Assembly: GCF_000949865.1 (NCBI RefSeq)
Contig: NZ_JWJH01000017.1
Span: 182,409 to 246,408 of the forward strand
Direction of reading: 5' to 3'
From: Rhizobium nepotum 39/7
GTDB lineage: Bacteria; Pseudomonadota; Alphaproteobacteria; Rhizobiales; Rhizobiaceae
DNA: 64,000 nucleotides
This document shows positions 18,921 through 26,846 of this stretch, piece after piece. A program made the position numbers and the translations under genes. The number at the start of each line of letters is the position of its first letter. Within the stretch, counting starts at the first letter, position 1. The notes under the pieces are model-generated. The model had not been told where the DNA came from and did not search any database. It saw nothing but the letters and a program-made list of their open reading frames with translations.

Positions 18921-19184
18921 TTGTCTGGCATCGTCGATCAGTTGCTCAACGGCATCGTCAAGAGCGCGCTGTCTGAAATCCTCACCAAGACCGGTTTTCG
19001 CAAGACCCGCCGCACCCGCCGCCGGACAAGAGCAAATACTTCCCTCGCAGGCGGCATCGTCGGCTCCGTGCTGAAAGCCGCGATCGATGGCGCGACATCT
19101 GCCGCCACCAAACGCACCCCCGCCCAAAAGCAGGTCAGCAAAAGGCGCACAGCCGCTGCACGCAGCAAGCAAAAAAGCCGCTGA
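18921..19184 (+). CDS. Small basic hypothetical protein
   Basis: An 87-residue protein with an amphipathic N-terminal helix (VDQLLNGIVKSALSEIL), an Arg/Lys cluster at about 27-38 and a very basic C-terminal tail. It starts with TTG at 18921, supported by TGAGGG at 18911-18916, and is followed by a terminator, so it looks like a real monocistronic gene. The charge pattern suggests binding to nucleic acid or anionic lipid; no family is recognised. Confidence 0.65.
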   Translation: MSGIVDQLLNGIVKSALSEILTKTGFRKTRRTRRRTRANTSLAGGIVGSVLKAAIDGATSAATKRTPAQKQVSKRRTAAARSKQKSR

Positions 19185-19211
19185 GGCTGTCTACCAGTTT
19201 CCGCTCAGGGG

Positions 19212-19239
19212 GCGCTTTACAACATAAGCGCATTTTTTA
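19212..19239 (+). terminator. Intrinsic terminator after the small basic protein gene
   Basis: GCGCTT at 19212-19217 pairs with AAGCGC at 19226-19231 and is followed by ATTTTTTA. Confidence 0.65.
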
Positions 19240-19328
19240 CGCCTCACGGGTGGAAATCGCGGCGCGACATGTTATTTAGGAACAAAGTCAAAGCAGCGGC
19301 CTTGAACCGCATGTGAAAGGAATAGGCC

Positions 19329-19664
19329 ATGAGCGGCATTAACGATATGATCGACAGCGAAGTGAAGAGCAACGACATCGTTCTTTTCATGAAGGGCACC
19401 CCGCAATTCCCGCAATGCGGTTTTTCCGGTCAGGTCGTACAGATTCTCGACTATCTCGGCGTCGACTACAAGGGCGTGAACGTGCTTGCAGATGCTGATA
19501 TTCGTCAGGGCATCAAGGACTATTCCAACTGGCCGACCATCCCGCAGCTCTACGTCAAGGGCGAATTCCTCGGCGGCTGTGACATCGTAAAAGAGATGTT
19601 CCAGTCCGGCGAGTTGCAAACCCACTTCCAAGAACAGGGTATCAGCGTCCGCGGCGCGGCCTGA
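19329..19664 (+). CDS. grxD: Monothiol glutaredoxin, Grx4 family
   Basis: A 111-residue CGFS glutaredoxin. Cys30 in PQCGFSG, the WPTIPQLY cis-Pro motif and GGCDI glutathione-binding motif are intact. It carries [2Fe-2S] clusters as a homodimer or with BolA and delivers them to client proteins in the cytoplasm. In many alphaproteobacteria bolA and grxD are adjacent; here two unrelated genes sit between them. Confidence 0.96.
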   Translation: MSGINDMIDSEVKSNDIVLFMKGTPQFPQCGFSGQVVQILDYLGVDYKGVNVLADADIRQGIKDYSNWPTIPQLYVKGEFLGGCDIVKEMFQSGELQTHFQEQGISVRGAA

Positions 19665-19759
19665 TTTCGGCCGGTTCATCCGGCCCACCCTGATTGTCAG
19701 AAAACTATGCCAGGCGTTGCTTCATGCAACGCCTTTGCCGTTCTTTTTGGGGCAATCCT

Positions 19760-21007
19760 GTGACAGAACTTTCACAATCCACTTCGCGCGCCGGTTCGAT
19801 GGGGCGCACGGAATTTATCGCGCTCGCCGCGATGCTGATGGCGCTGAATGCGCTCGCCATCGACATCATGCTGCCCGGCCTGCAGGAAATCGGCGCATCG
19901 CTTGGTGTCGTGAATGAAAATCACCGCCAATACGTCATTTCCACCTATCTTCTCGGTTTCGGCATCGCCCAGCTTCTGTACGGGCCGATCTCGGATCGCT
20001 TCGGACGTAGAAAGCCGATGCTGGTCGGGCTTGCGATCTACATCGTTTCGGCCATCGCGGTGGTCTTCGTGCCGTCGTTTTCCGGCCTGCTGATTCTGCG
20101 CTTCATTCAGGGTATCGGCTCGGCGGCGACACGCGTCATCACCATCTCGATCGTGCGTGATATCTATGGCGGCCGCCAGATGGCGGAAGTCATGTCGCTG
20201 ATCATGATGGTGTTCATGGTCGTGCCGGTCATCGCGCCCGGCACCGGCCAGATCGTGCTGTTTTTCGGTGACTGGCATCTGATCTTCGCCTTCATGGCGG
20301 GAATTGCCGCCGTCGTGACAGCCTGGATGTATTTCCGCCTGCCGGAAACCCTGCATCCGGACGATGTCCGCCCCTTCACCGCCCGTTCGGTGATTGGCGG
20401 CTTCAAGATCGTGCTCACCAACCGCATCGCGCTCTGTTACACGCTCTCCAGCACCTTCATCTTCGGTGCGCTGTTCGGCTTCATCAACTCGGCTGAGCAG
20501 GTCTACAAGGGCATTTACGGGCTGGGTGCATGGTTTGCGGCGGCCTTTGCGGGCGTGGCGCTGTTCATGGCCTTCTCGTCCTTCATCAACGCAAAGCTTG
20601 TCGGCAGGTTCGGCATGCGCAAGCTGTCGCACGGATCGCTGCTGGGCTTCATCGCCATCACCTTCCTCTGGCTGGTGGTGCAGACGGTTGGACCGGAACC
20701 GATGCCCTTTGCGATCTTCATCGTGTTCTTCGCGCTCGCCATGTTCCAGTTCGGCTGGATCGGCTCGAACTTCAATTCGCTCGCGATGGAACCGCTCGGC
20801 CACGTCGCCGGCACGGCCTCCTCCGTCATCGGTTTCATGGGAACCGTCGGCGGCTCGCTGATCGGCGCCGTTATCGGCCAGGCCTTCGACGGCACGGCTT
20901 TGCCGATGGTCGCCGGCTTCTTCGCCGTCTCCCTCATCGGCCTCGTCTTCGTGCTGATCGGCGAAAAGGGCGTGTTGTTCCAGGCCCACAACAAGCCTAC
21001 GCACTAA
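19760..21007 (+). CDS. Bcr/CflA-family multidrug MFS transporter
   Basis: A 415-residue 12-helix major-facilitator protein. The first helix reads LAIDIMLPGLQEIG, the motif A loop is GPISDRFGRRKPML, and helix 5 carries the antiporter motif VPVIAPGTGQ, all as in Bcr/CflA drug and sulfonamide/bicyclomycin exporters. It should act at the inner membrane by proton antiport. Start uncertain: GTG 19760 gives the expected short cytoplasmic arm; ATG 19724 is possible. Confidence 0.88.
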   Translation: MTELSQSTSRAGSMGRTEFIALAAMLMALNALAIDIMLPGLQEIGASLGVVNENHRQYVISTYLLGFGIAQLLYGPISDRFGRRKPMLVGLAIYIVSAIAVVFVPSFSGLLILRFIQGIGSAATRVITISIVRDIYGGRQMAEVMSLIMMVFMVVPVIAPGTGQIVLFFGDWHLIFAFMAGIAAVVTAWMYFRLPETLHPDDVRPFTARSVIGGFKIVLTNRIALCYTLSSTFIFGALFGFINSAEQVYKGIYGLGAWFAAAFAGVALFMAFSSFINAKLVGRFGMRKLSHGSLLGFIAITFLWLVVQTVGPEPMPFAIFIVFFALAMFQFGWIGSNFNSLAMEPLGHVAGTASSVIGFMGTVGGSLIGAVIGQAFDGTALPMVAGFFAVSLIGLVFVLIGEKGVLFQAHNKPTH

Positions 21008-21018
21008 GAGCGGATAGA

Positions 21019-21058
21019 CAAAAAAAAGGGCGCGGAATTCTGTTCCGCGCCCTTTTTT
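21019..21058. terminator. Strong bidirectional intrinsic terminator
   Basis: A 13-bp perfect stem at 21025-21037 and 21043-21055 around GGGCGCGGAA, flanked by an A-run on the left and a T-run on the right. It ends both the MFS gene and the convergent monophosphatase operon. Confidence 0.9.
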
Positions 21059-21077
21059 GATTGAAGCCGTGCTTCGC

Positions 21078-21902
21078 TCAAACCGTAAAGATCTTCTCGC
21101 GCAGCAATTCCCAGGTCTCCTGGTTTGGCGCAAGCAGCAGCCCACCATCCACATGGCGCGGCAGATAGGGCGAGCCGTCGAGACGGGCGGCATAGGCGCC
21201 TGCTTCCTGCGAAAGCAGCGTGCCGGCCAGATGGTCCCAGGGCATCAGCTTGTTATACATCAGGAAATGCATATGGCCGCCGCAGAACAGGCGGTATTCA
21301 TGCGCGGCGCAGCGATAGCTGGTGAAGAGCCGCACATCCGCGAGGTTCATGAGAATCTTGCGGCGTGTCTCCACGTCGAAATAGCCGGTATTGGCGATGC
21401 CCACCATCTGCGACAGTTCAGGCGCCAGCACAACGGACATCTGCGTCTGCGAACCATCGGCGGCGCAAAGCCACGCGCCGGAACCTTTTTCGGCAATCGC
21501 CCAGTCATTGCCCATCGGGTCGAAGATCAGGCCGGCAACGGTCTCACCCTTCGAGATGACGCTCATCATCACACCGAAGAGCGGCAGGCCGGAGGCGAAA
21601 TTATAGGTGCCGTCGATCGGATCGACCACCACGGCAAGATCGGCATCCGCAAGCTTGCCGAGCAGCGAGGCATCCGCCGCAACGGCCTCTTCGCCGATGA
21701 ACAGCGCCTCAGGCATGATTTCCTGCACACGGGCGCGGATCAGCCGCTCAGCAGCCTCGTCGGCCTCGGTCACGAGGTCGATCGCCTCGCTCTTTATCCT
21801 GATGTCGCCCTCGCCCAGATTACGGAACCTCGGCAGGATTTCCATTGCCGCCGCCTCCTGAAGCGCATTGGCGAGAGAGGCGATGTCGAGTTCTATAGCC
21901 AT
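21078..21902 (-). CDS. Inositol-monophosphatase-family phosphatase (copy 1)
   Basis: A 274-residue Mg-dependent phosphatase. Metal-binding motifs are intact: GEEAVA, DPIDGTYNF and PWDHLAGTLL. Substrates in this family include inositol phosphates, histidinol phosphate, PAP and NADP; sequence alone does not decide. It lies 30 bp downstream of a paralogue of the same length and motif layout, giving a tandem pair at the end of a five-gene minus-strand run. Confidence 0.9.
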   Translation of the reverse strand: MAIELDIASLANALQEAAAMEILPRFRNLGEGDIRIKSEAIDLVTEADEAAERLIRARVQEIMPEALFIGEEAVAADASLLGKLADADLAVVVDPIDGTYNFASGLPLFGVMMSVISKGETVAGLIFDPMGNDWAIAEKGSGAWLCAADGSQTQMSVVLAPELSQMVGIANTGYFDVETRRKILMNLADVRLFTSYRCAAHEYRLFCGGHMHFLMYNKLMPWDHLAGTLLSQEAGAYAARLDGSPYLPRHVDGGLLLAPNQETWELLREKIFTV

Positions 21903-21932
21903 GGGCGATATCCTTCTATTTGAGCATAAATA

Positions 21933-22760
21933 TTATAAGGCCACGATTTCCCGGCGCAGCATCTTCCAGCTTTCCTTATCGGGAGCTGACAGGATGCCGC
22001 CCGTCGTCTGCCCTGGCCGGTAGGGCGTGTTGTCGAAACGGGCCGTGTAGCCGCCCGCTTCCTGATGAATGAGAACACCGGCGAGATGATCCCAGGGCAT
22101 CAGCTTTTCATGACCGATGAAATGCAGCTTGCCGGCCGAGGCAAGCCAATATTCATGCGCCGAGCAATTGAGCGAAAGCGCCATCTTTATCTTGGCCATA
22201 TTGGCCGCGATCACGGGGCGGCGATCCTCATGGCTGTGGCCCCAGGAAAAGATGCCGACCATTTCCGACAATGGCGTGGGTTCGGCGACCTTGAGCTTTG
22301 CTTGCGAGCCATCCTTGCGGTTGAGAAACGCGCCCTCGCCTTTCAGCGCGACGATGGTATCGCCCATGACAGGATCGTGGATGATGCCCGCCACCGTCTC
22401 ACCCTTGACGGTGACAGCGAGCAGCGTACCGAAAGCGGGAAAGCCGGAAGCGTAATTGAAGGTGCCGTCGATGGGATCGATCACGAAGGCAAGCGGCGCG
22501 TCGGCAAGTGCGGGAATGACAGAGTGATCGGCGTCATATGCCTCTTCGCCGACGATATGGGCCTTCGGAAATCGCTGAAGCAGAGCGGCGGTGATCGCCT
22601 TTTCCGCCAGAATGTCGGCCTCGGTAACGAGATCGACGGCGGAGGTCTTTTCAGAGATCGCGCCTGCGCTCAAATTGCGGAAGCGGGGCATGATTTCCTG
22701 CCTGCCGGCGGCAGCGACGGTGGAAACGAGAAAGTCGATATCTTTGTCGGAAAGGGTCAT
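21933..22760 (-). CDS. Inositol-monophosphatase-family phosphatase (copy 2)
   Basis: A 275-residue paralogue of the downstream gene, with GEEAYD, DPIDGTFNYASGFPAFG and PWDHLAGVL. The two proteins share block order and most active-site residues, but their surfaces diverge, so an old duplication followed by specialisation is likely. It starts 16 bp after ttcA, which suggests co-transcription. ATG 22760 is chosen; the longer frame from 22889 overlaps ttcA and lacks family similarity. Confidence 0.9.
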   Translation of the reverse strand: MTLSDKDIDFLVSTVAAAGRQEIMPRFRNLSAGAISEKTSAVDLVTEADILAEKAITAALLQRFPKAHIVGEEAYDADHSVIPALADAPLAFVIDPIDGTFNYASGFPAFGTLLAVTVKGETVAGIIHDPVMGDTIVALKGEGAFLNRKDGSQAKLKVAEPTPLSEMVGIFSWGHSHEDRRPVIAANMAKIKMALSLNCSAHEYWLASAGKLHFIGHEKLMPWDHLAGVLIHQEAGGYTARFDNTPYRPGQTTGGILSAPDKESWKMLRREIVAL

Positions 22761-22776
22761 TGCTCGGGGCACTTCT

Positions 22777-23691
22777 TCATAAGGGAGGGCGGGCCTCCGT
22801 ACGCTCTTCAGGTGACGCCCCGGTGACAGCGAGCGCCGAAAAATCAAAAAGCTTCGGGTCGAGCAGATGCGACGGATTGACGTGGGCAAGCGCCCTCAGC
22901 ATCACGTCCTTACGGCCCGGCATGCGCCTTTCGATGTCGGCCAGCATCTCCTTCATGGCATTGCGCTGAAGCCCGTCCTGCGAGCCGCAGAGGTCGCAGG
23001 GAATGATCGGGAACTCCATGGCCGCCGCGAATTTCGCCAGATCGTCTTCGGCGCAATAGGCAAGCGGACGCAGCACCATCAGGTCGCCCTCGTCGTTCAT
23101 CAGCTTCGCCGGCATGCCCGCCAGCCGGCCGCCATGGAAGAAATTCATGAAGAAGGTCTCGAGAATATCCTCGCGGTGATGGCCGAGCACCAGCGCGTCG
23201 CAGCCCTCTTCCCGTGCGATACGGTAGAGATTGCCGCGCCGCAGACGCGAACAGAGCGAGCAATAGGTGCCGCCAGCAGGCACTTTTTCCTTCACCACGG
23301 AATAGGTGTCGCGATATTCGATGCGATGGGCAACGCCGATCTTCGCCAGATATTCCGGCAGCACATGTTTGGGGAAATTCGGCTGGCCCTGGTCCAGATT
23401 GCAGGCAATGAGTTCGACAGGCAAAAGGCCGCGCCACTTCAGATCGAGCAGCAGCGCCAGAAGACCGTAGCTGTCCTTGCCGCCGGAAAGGCCGACCAGC
23501 CAGCGCTTCTGGCCGTTCAGCATGCCGAAATCCCCGAAGGCCTGACGGATATTGCGCAACAACCGCTTGCGCAGCTTGTTGAAGGAAACCGAACGGGGCG
23601 CCGCGTCGAACAGCGGATGCGAACCGCCGTTTTCTCCGGACAGGTCCTGATCGGCCTCGACCTCATCTGCGATGCTGGTGACGATGTTCAT
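22777..23691 (-). CDS. ttcA: tRNA 2-thiocytidine biosynthesis protein TtcA
   Basis: A 304-residue PP-loop ATPase that thiolates cytidine 32 of tRNA using an iron-sulfur cluster. The PP-loop [10 protein letters not shown] is intact, and the paired cysteine motif [10 protein letters not shown] and later CDLCGSQ fit the cluster-binding positions of TtcA. The [13 protein letters not shown] block is characteristic. ATG 23691 gives the family start; upstream codons to 23742 are unsupported. Confidence 0.93.
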   Translation of the reverse strand: MNIVTSIADEVEADQDLSGENGGSHPLFDAAPRSVSFNKLRKRLLRNIRQAFGDFGMLNGQKRWLVGLSGGKDSYGLLALLLDLKWRGLLPVELIACNLDQGQPNFPKHVLPEYLAKIGVAHRIEYRDTYSVVKEKVPAGGTYCSLCSRLRRGNLYRIAREEGCDALVLGHHREDILETFFMNFFHGGRLAGMPAKLMNDEGDLMVLRPLAYCAEDDLAKFAAAMEFPIIPCDLCGSQDGLQRNAMKEMLADIERRMPGRKDVMLRALAHVNPSHLLDPKLFDFSALAVTGASPEERTEARPPL

Positions 23692-23754
23692 GATTAGCCC
23701 GCTCTGGCGTTTAGCCATTTTCAATGCTGGAAATGCCCGCATCCGCCCGCAATA

Positions 23755-24684
23755 TCAAGCCCCGAATACCGACCAGCCGGTTTTCGTCGCCAGCATTTCG
23801 AGCGCATGTGACCCGAGCGCCGAATTGCCGACCTTGTTGAGACCCGGCGACCAGACCGCAATCGACGCCTTGCCCGGCGCCACCGCCATGATGCCGCCGC
23901 CGACGCCGCTCTTGCCCGGCAGACCGACATGATAGGCGAAATCGCCCGATCCGTCATAATGGCCGCAGGTCAGCATCATCGCATTGATGCGCCGCGCCCG
24001 CCGGTCCGAAACCACCGTGTGGCCGGTCAGTGGATTACGGCCGCGATTGGCGAGGAAGAGCCCGGCCCGCGAAAGCTGCGCGCAGGTCATGGACAGCGCG
24101 CATTGGTGAAAATAAACGCCCAGCGTATATTCGACGGGGTGATGAAGATTGCCGAAGGACCGCATGAAATTGGCAAGCGCGAAATTACGGAAACCCGTCG
24201 CCTGCTCGGATTTCGCCACCGTATCATCGATGCTGATCGTGTCATCGTCAGCGAGATACCGCACGAAGCGCAGAAGTTCGCCGATCGCCTCACGCGGCTG
24301 GTGGCCGGAAAGAACGATATCCGTGACCACGATCGCGCCGGCATTCACGAAGGGATTGCGCGGAATGCCGTGCTCATGCTCCAGCTGGACGATGGAGTTG
24401 AAGGAAGACCCCGACGGTTCGCGCCCGACCCGGTTCCACACCGTTTCCCCCGCCTTGCCGAGCGCCAGCGTCAGCATGAAGACCTTGGATATGCTCTGGA
24501 TCGAAAACGGCGTGAGCGCATTGCCGGCCGTATAGGTGGTTCCGTCGACGGTGGTGATGGCGATGCCGAACTGGTTCGGATCGACCTTGGCAAGTTCGGG
24601 AATGTAATCCGCAACCTTGCCCTCACCCAGCCGCGGCACCATGCTGTCGTAAATGGAATCGACGATCGCCTGAATGTCCTGCAT
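23755..24684 (-). CDS. glsA: Glutaminase
   Basis: A 309-residue serine-dependent glutaminase of the beta-lactamase-like fold that converts glutamine to glutamate and ammonia. The active site S-x-x-K lies at Ser64-Lys67 in SIQSISKVF, and NPFVNAGAI, the [11 protein letters not shown] block and the C-terminal [10 protein letters not shown] motif are all present. Length is standard. It is transcribed towards ttcA with a 63-bp gap. Confidence 0.96.
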   Translation of the reverse strand: MQDIQAIVDSIYDSMVPRLGEGKVADYIPELAKVDPNQFGIAITTVDGTTYTAGNALTPFSIQSISKVFMLTLALGKAGETVWNRVGREPSGSSFNSIVQLEHEHGIPRNPFVNAGAIVVTDIVLSGHQPREAIGELLRFVRYLADDDTISIDDTVAKSEQATGFRNFALANFMRSFGNLHHPVEYTLGVYFHQCALSMTCAQLSRAGLFLANRGRNPLTGHTVVSDRRARRINAMMLTCGHYDGSGDFAYHVGLPGKSGVGGGIMAVAPGKASIAVWSPGLNKVGNSALGSHALEMLATKTGWSVFGA

Positions 24685-24703
24685 GCAATGCCTTCCCCAG
24701 CAA

Positions 24704-24731
24704 ACAAAAAAGCCGCCCCGAGGGGCGGCTT
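24704..24731 (-). terminator. Intrinsic terminator of rpsD
   Basis: AGCCGCCCC and GGGGCGGCT at 24711-24730 form a 9-bp stem with a 2-base spacer as written, and the minus-strand transcript continues into six or more T residues. Confidence 0.9.
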
Positions 24732-24753
24732 CCTGAATACTGAAACGCGTCGA

Positions 24754-25371
24754 TTAACGCGAGTAGAATTCGACAACCAGATGCGGTTCCATGACGACCG
24801 GGTACGGAACGTCCGAGAGAGCCGGGATGCGAGCATAGGTCGCAACCATCTTGTTGTGATCAACTTCGATGTAATCAGGAACGTCGCGTTCTGCGAGCTG
24901 AACGGCTTCAAGAACCGTAACCAGCTGCTTGGACTTCTGACGAACTTCAACAACATCGCCCGGCTTGCAACGGTAAGAACCGATGTTGACGCGAACGCCG
25001 TTAACCGTGACGTGACCATGGTTGATGAACTGACGCGATGCGAAAACGGTCGGAACGAACTTGGCGCGGTAGACGATGGCGTCCAGACGCGACTCGAGCA
25101 GGCCGATCAGGTTTTCGGAAGTATCGCCCTTGCGACGGTTTGCTTCGTCGTAGGTGGCGCGGAACTGCTTTTCACGCACTTCACCGTAGTAGCCCTTGAG
25201 CTTCTGCTTGGCGCGCAGCTGCGTGCCGAAGTCGCTCATCTTGCCCTTGCGGCGCTGGCCGTGCTGGCCTGGGCCGTATTCGCGGCGGTTTACCGGGGAC
25301 TTCGGACGACCCCAGATGTTTTCGCCCATACGGCGGTCAATTTTATACTTAGCCGATTCGCGCTTGCTCAT
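24754..25371 (-). CDS. rpsD: 30S ribosomal protein S4
   Basis: A 205-residue S4 protein, an early assembly protein binding 16S rRNA, and in many bacteria a translational repressor. Family blocks [21 protein letters not shown], the central S4 RNA-binding domain with [15 protein letters not shown], and the C-terminal EFYSR ending are intact. It stands alone rather than in the alpha operon, as is common in alphaproteobacteria. GAAGGAAA precedes the ATG. Confidence 0.98.
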   Translation of the reverse strand: MSKRESAKYKIDRRMGENIWGRPKSPVNRREYGPGQHGQRRKGKMSDFGTQLRAKQKLKGYYGEVREKQFRATYDEANRRKGDTSENLIGLLESRLDAIVYRAKFVPTVFASRQFINHGHVTVNGVRVNIGSYRCKPGDVVEVRQKSKQLVTVLEAVQLAERDVPDYIEVDHNKMVATYARIPALSDVPYPVVMEPHLVVEFYSR

Positions 25372-25395
25372 CGTATTTCCTTCTCAAAAGGTTAC

Positions 25396-25417
25396 ACCGG
25401 TTTGTTGCCAAACCGGT
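25396..25417 (-). promoter_or_regulatory. Hairpin in the rpsD 5' leader
   Basis: ACCGGTTTG at 25396-25404 and CAAACCGGT at 25409-25417 form a perfect 9-bp stem with a 4-base loop, 25 bases upstream of the rpsD start. It sits where S4 could bind its own mRNA (inference). Confidence 0.5.
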
Positions 25418-25693
25418 TTAAGGAAACACGCCCTCCTCTGAAGTCCGTTTTGGGACCTCTGACAGGCTTCTCACATGCAAATGGAGAGACCACGGGACAT
25501 GTCGGTGATGTTGACCGCCGAACGTCAGCTTATAAACTGCAGGGCAGTCAACGAAACACACCGGACATGACTGCCCGGCGTTGGGGCGGCTTCTAAACAC
25601 GTTTTACAAATTTGTCAAACAAAGCCCGCCGCTTTTTTCTCGAAACACCCCTTGAAAAGCCGGAAGGCCCACCCACTTCTAAGCCGTAATCAG

Positions 25694-25802
25694 GACTCGG
25701 GCCCCTCTGGCGTGTTACCGGACAACACGTGATGTCGAGTCTCTTGAAGGTTGGGGCCCACGTCGATTGTTGATACGCGTTCCCCATCCGCAAAGCCAAC
25801 CT
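25694..25802 (+). promoter_or_regulatory. Potential structured 5' leader of the TerC gene
   Basis: Complementary segments occur in order: GACTCG (25694) with CGAGTC (25736), enclosing CGTGTT (25711) with AACACG (25724); GGGCCCC (25699) with GGGGCCC (25753); and AGGTTGG (25748) with CCAACCT (25796). The GGGCCCC pairing excludes parts of the others, so two alternative folds are possible, as in a riboswitch or attenuator. TerC genes are often under manganese riboswitches, but I do not see the conserved sequence of that class here. Confidence 0.4.
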
Positions 25803-25823
25803 CGTCCGGCTAAAGGTTGACTG

Positions 25824-26807
25824 ATGGACTTCCTCCTTACGGATTTTCTCGGCACGCCCACATGGATGTGGGGCGTTTTCATTTCTCTCGTTCTTGGCCT
25901 TCTCGCGCTCGATCTCGGCGTGCTGCACAAGAACTCCCGTGAAATCGGCATTCGTGAAAGCCTGATGATGTCAGGCTTCTACATCGCCATCGGCTTGGCC
26001 TTCGGCGGCTGGATCTGGTACCAGTCCGGCGAACAGTCGGCGATGGAATATGTCACCGGCTTCGTGGTCGAAAAAAGCCTGGCGATGGACAATATCTTCA
26101 TCATCGCCATGATCTTCTCCTACTTCGCCATTCCCCGCCAGTATCAGCACCGCGTGCTGCTGTGGGGCATCCTCGGCGTCATCGTGCTGCGCGGTATCAT
26201 GATCGCCGGCGGCGCTGCCATCGTCGAAAATTTCCACTGGGTGCTTTATCTCTTCGCGGCCTTCCTCGTCTTCACGGGCCTCAAGATGCTGTTTTCGTCC
26301 GACCACGACGAATCGGACATCGGCAACAACCGCATCCTGAAATTCCTGCGCAGCCGCCTGCCGGTGACAGATAGGCTTCATGGCGAGAAATTCTTCGTCA
26401 AGGAGACGGATGGGACCACCGGCAAGCTGAAAACCTTCGTAACGCCGCTGTTTCTGGCGCTCATCATGGTCGAAATCGCCGACCTGATCTTCGCAGTCGA
26501 TTCGATCCCGGCGATCTTCGCGATCACCACCGATCCGTTCATCGTCTATACGTCGAACATCTTCGCAATCCTCGGCCTGCGTGCGCTCTATTTCGCGCTT
26601 GCCGCCCTGATCCATCGCTTCGCCTATCTGAAATATGCGTTGGCTGCGGTTCTGGTCTTCGTCGGCTCGAAGATTTTCGTCGCGGATATGTTCGGCATCG
26701 CCAAGATCCCGCCCGCCGTATCGCTGGGCGTCACCGTCGCCATCCTCGCAACCGGCATCATCGGGTCGCTGATCGCGACGCGCAAGGAAGCCAAGGCCAT
26801 CGAGTAA
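25824..26807 (+). CDS. TerC-family integral membrane protein
   Basis: A 327-residue protein with about nine transmembrane helices. The TerC signatures are present: DNIFIIAMIFSYFAIP near the start and VEIADLIFAVDSIPAIFAIT in the middle, both with conserved acidic residues inside membrane segments. Members (Alx, TerC) export manganese or act in metal homeostasis and tellurite resistance; no ter genes are nearby, so an Alx-like housekeeping role fits best. The long upstream leader suggests RNA-level control. Confidence 0.9.
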   Translation: MDFLLTDFLGTPTWMWGVFISLVLGLLALDLGVLHKNSREIGIRESLMMSGFYIAIGLAFGGWIWYQSGEQSAMEYVTGFVVEKSLAMDNIFIIAMIFSYFAIPRQYQHRVLLWGILGVIVLRGIMIAGGAAIVENFHWVLYLFAAFLVFTGLKMLFSSDHDESDIGNNRILKFLRSRLPVTDRLHGEKFFVKETDGTTGKLKTFVTPLFLALIMVEIADLIFAVDSIPAIFAITTDPFIVYTSNIFAILGLRALYFALAALIHRFAYLKYALAAVLVFVGSKIFVADMFGIAKIPPAVSLGVTVAILATGIIGSLIATRKEAKAIE

Positions 26808-26819
26808 GGCTTGAAAAAC

Positions 26820-26846
26820 GTTGGTGGCAGGAAAACCTGCCCCAAC
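26820..26846. terminator. Hairpin between convergent genes
   Basis: GGCAGG at 26826-26831 and CCTGCC at 26836-26841 with an AAAA loop, extended by GTTGG/CCAAC. It fills the 38-bp gap between the convergent TerC and HerA-like genes. There is no T-run, so efficiency is doubtful. Confidence 0.45.

Larger units (their letters stand above)
25372..25823. other. 450-bp divergent spacer between rpsD and the TerC gene
   Basis: No gene is seen. It holds the rpsD leader hairpin on one side, and on the other a set of nested complementary stems ahead of the TerC gene, listed separately. The intervening 25430-25680 part shows no obvious structure. Confidence 0.6.

Noticed and set aside
23929..25596. 555-codon plus-strand open frame
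   Set aside because: Antisense to glsA and rpsD, both unmistakable.
25694..25802. Manganese (yybP-ykoY) riboswitch upstream of the TerC gene
   Set aside because: Location would fit, but I cannot find the conserved core sequence of that class; only generic stems are visible, so it is reported as a structured leader instead.
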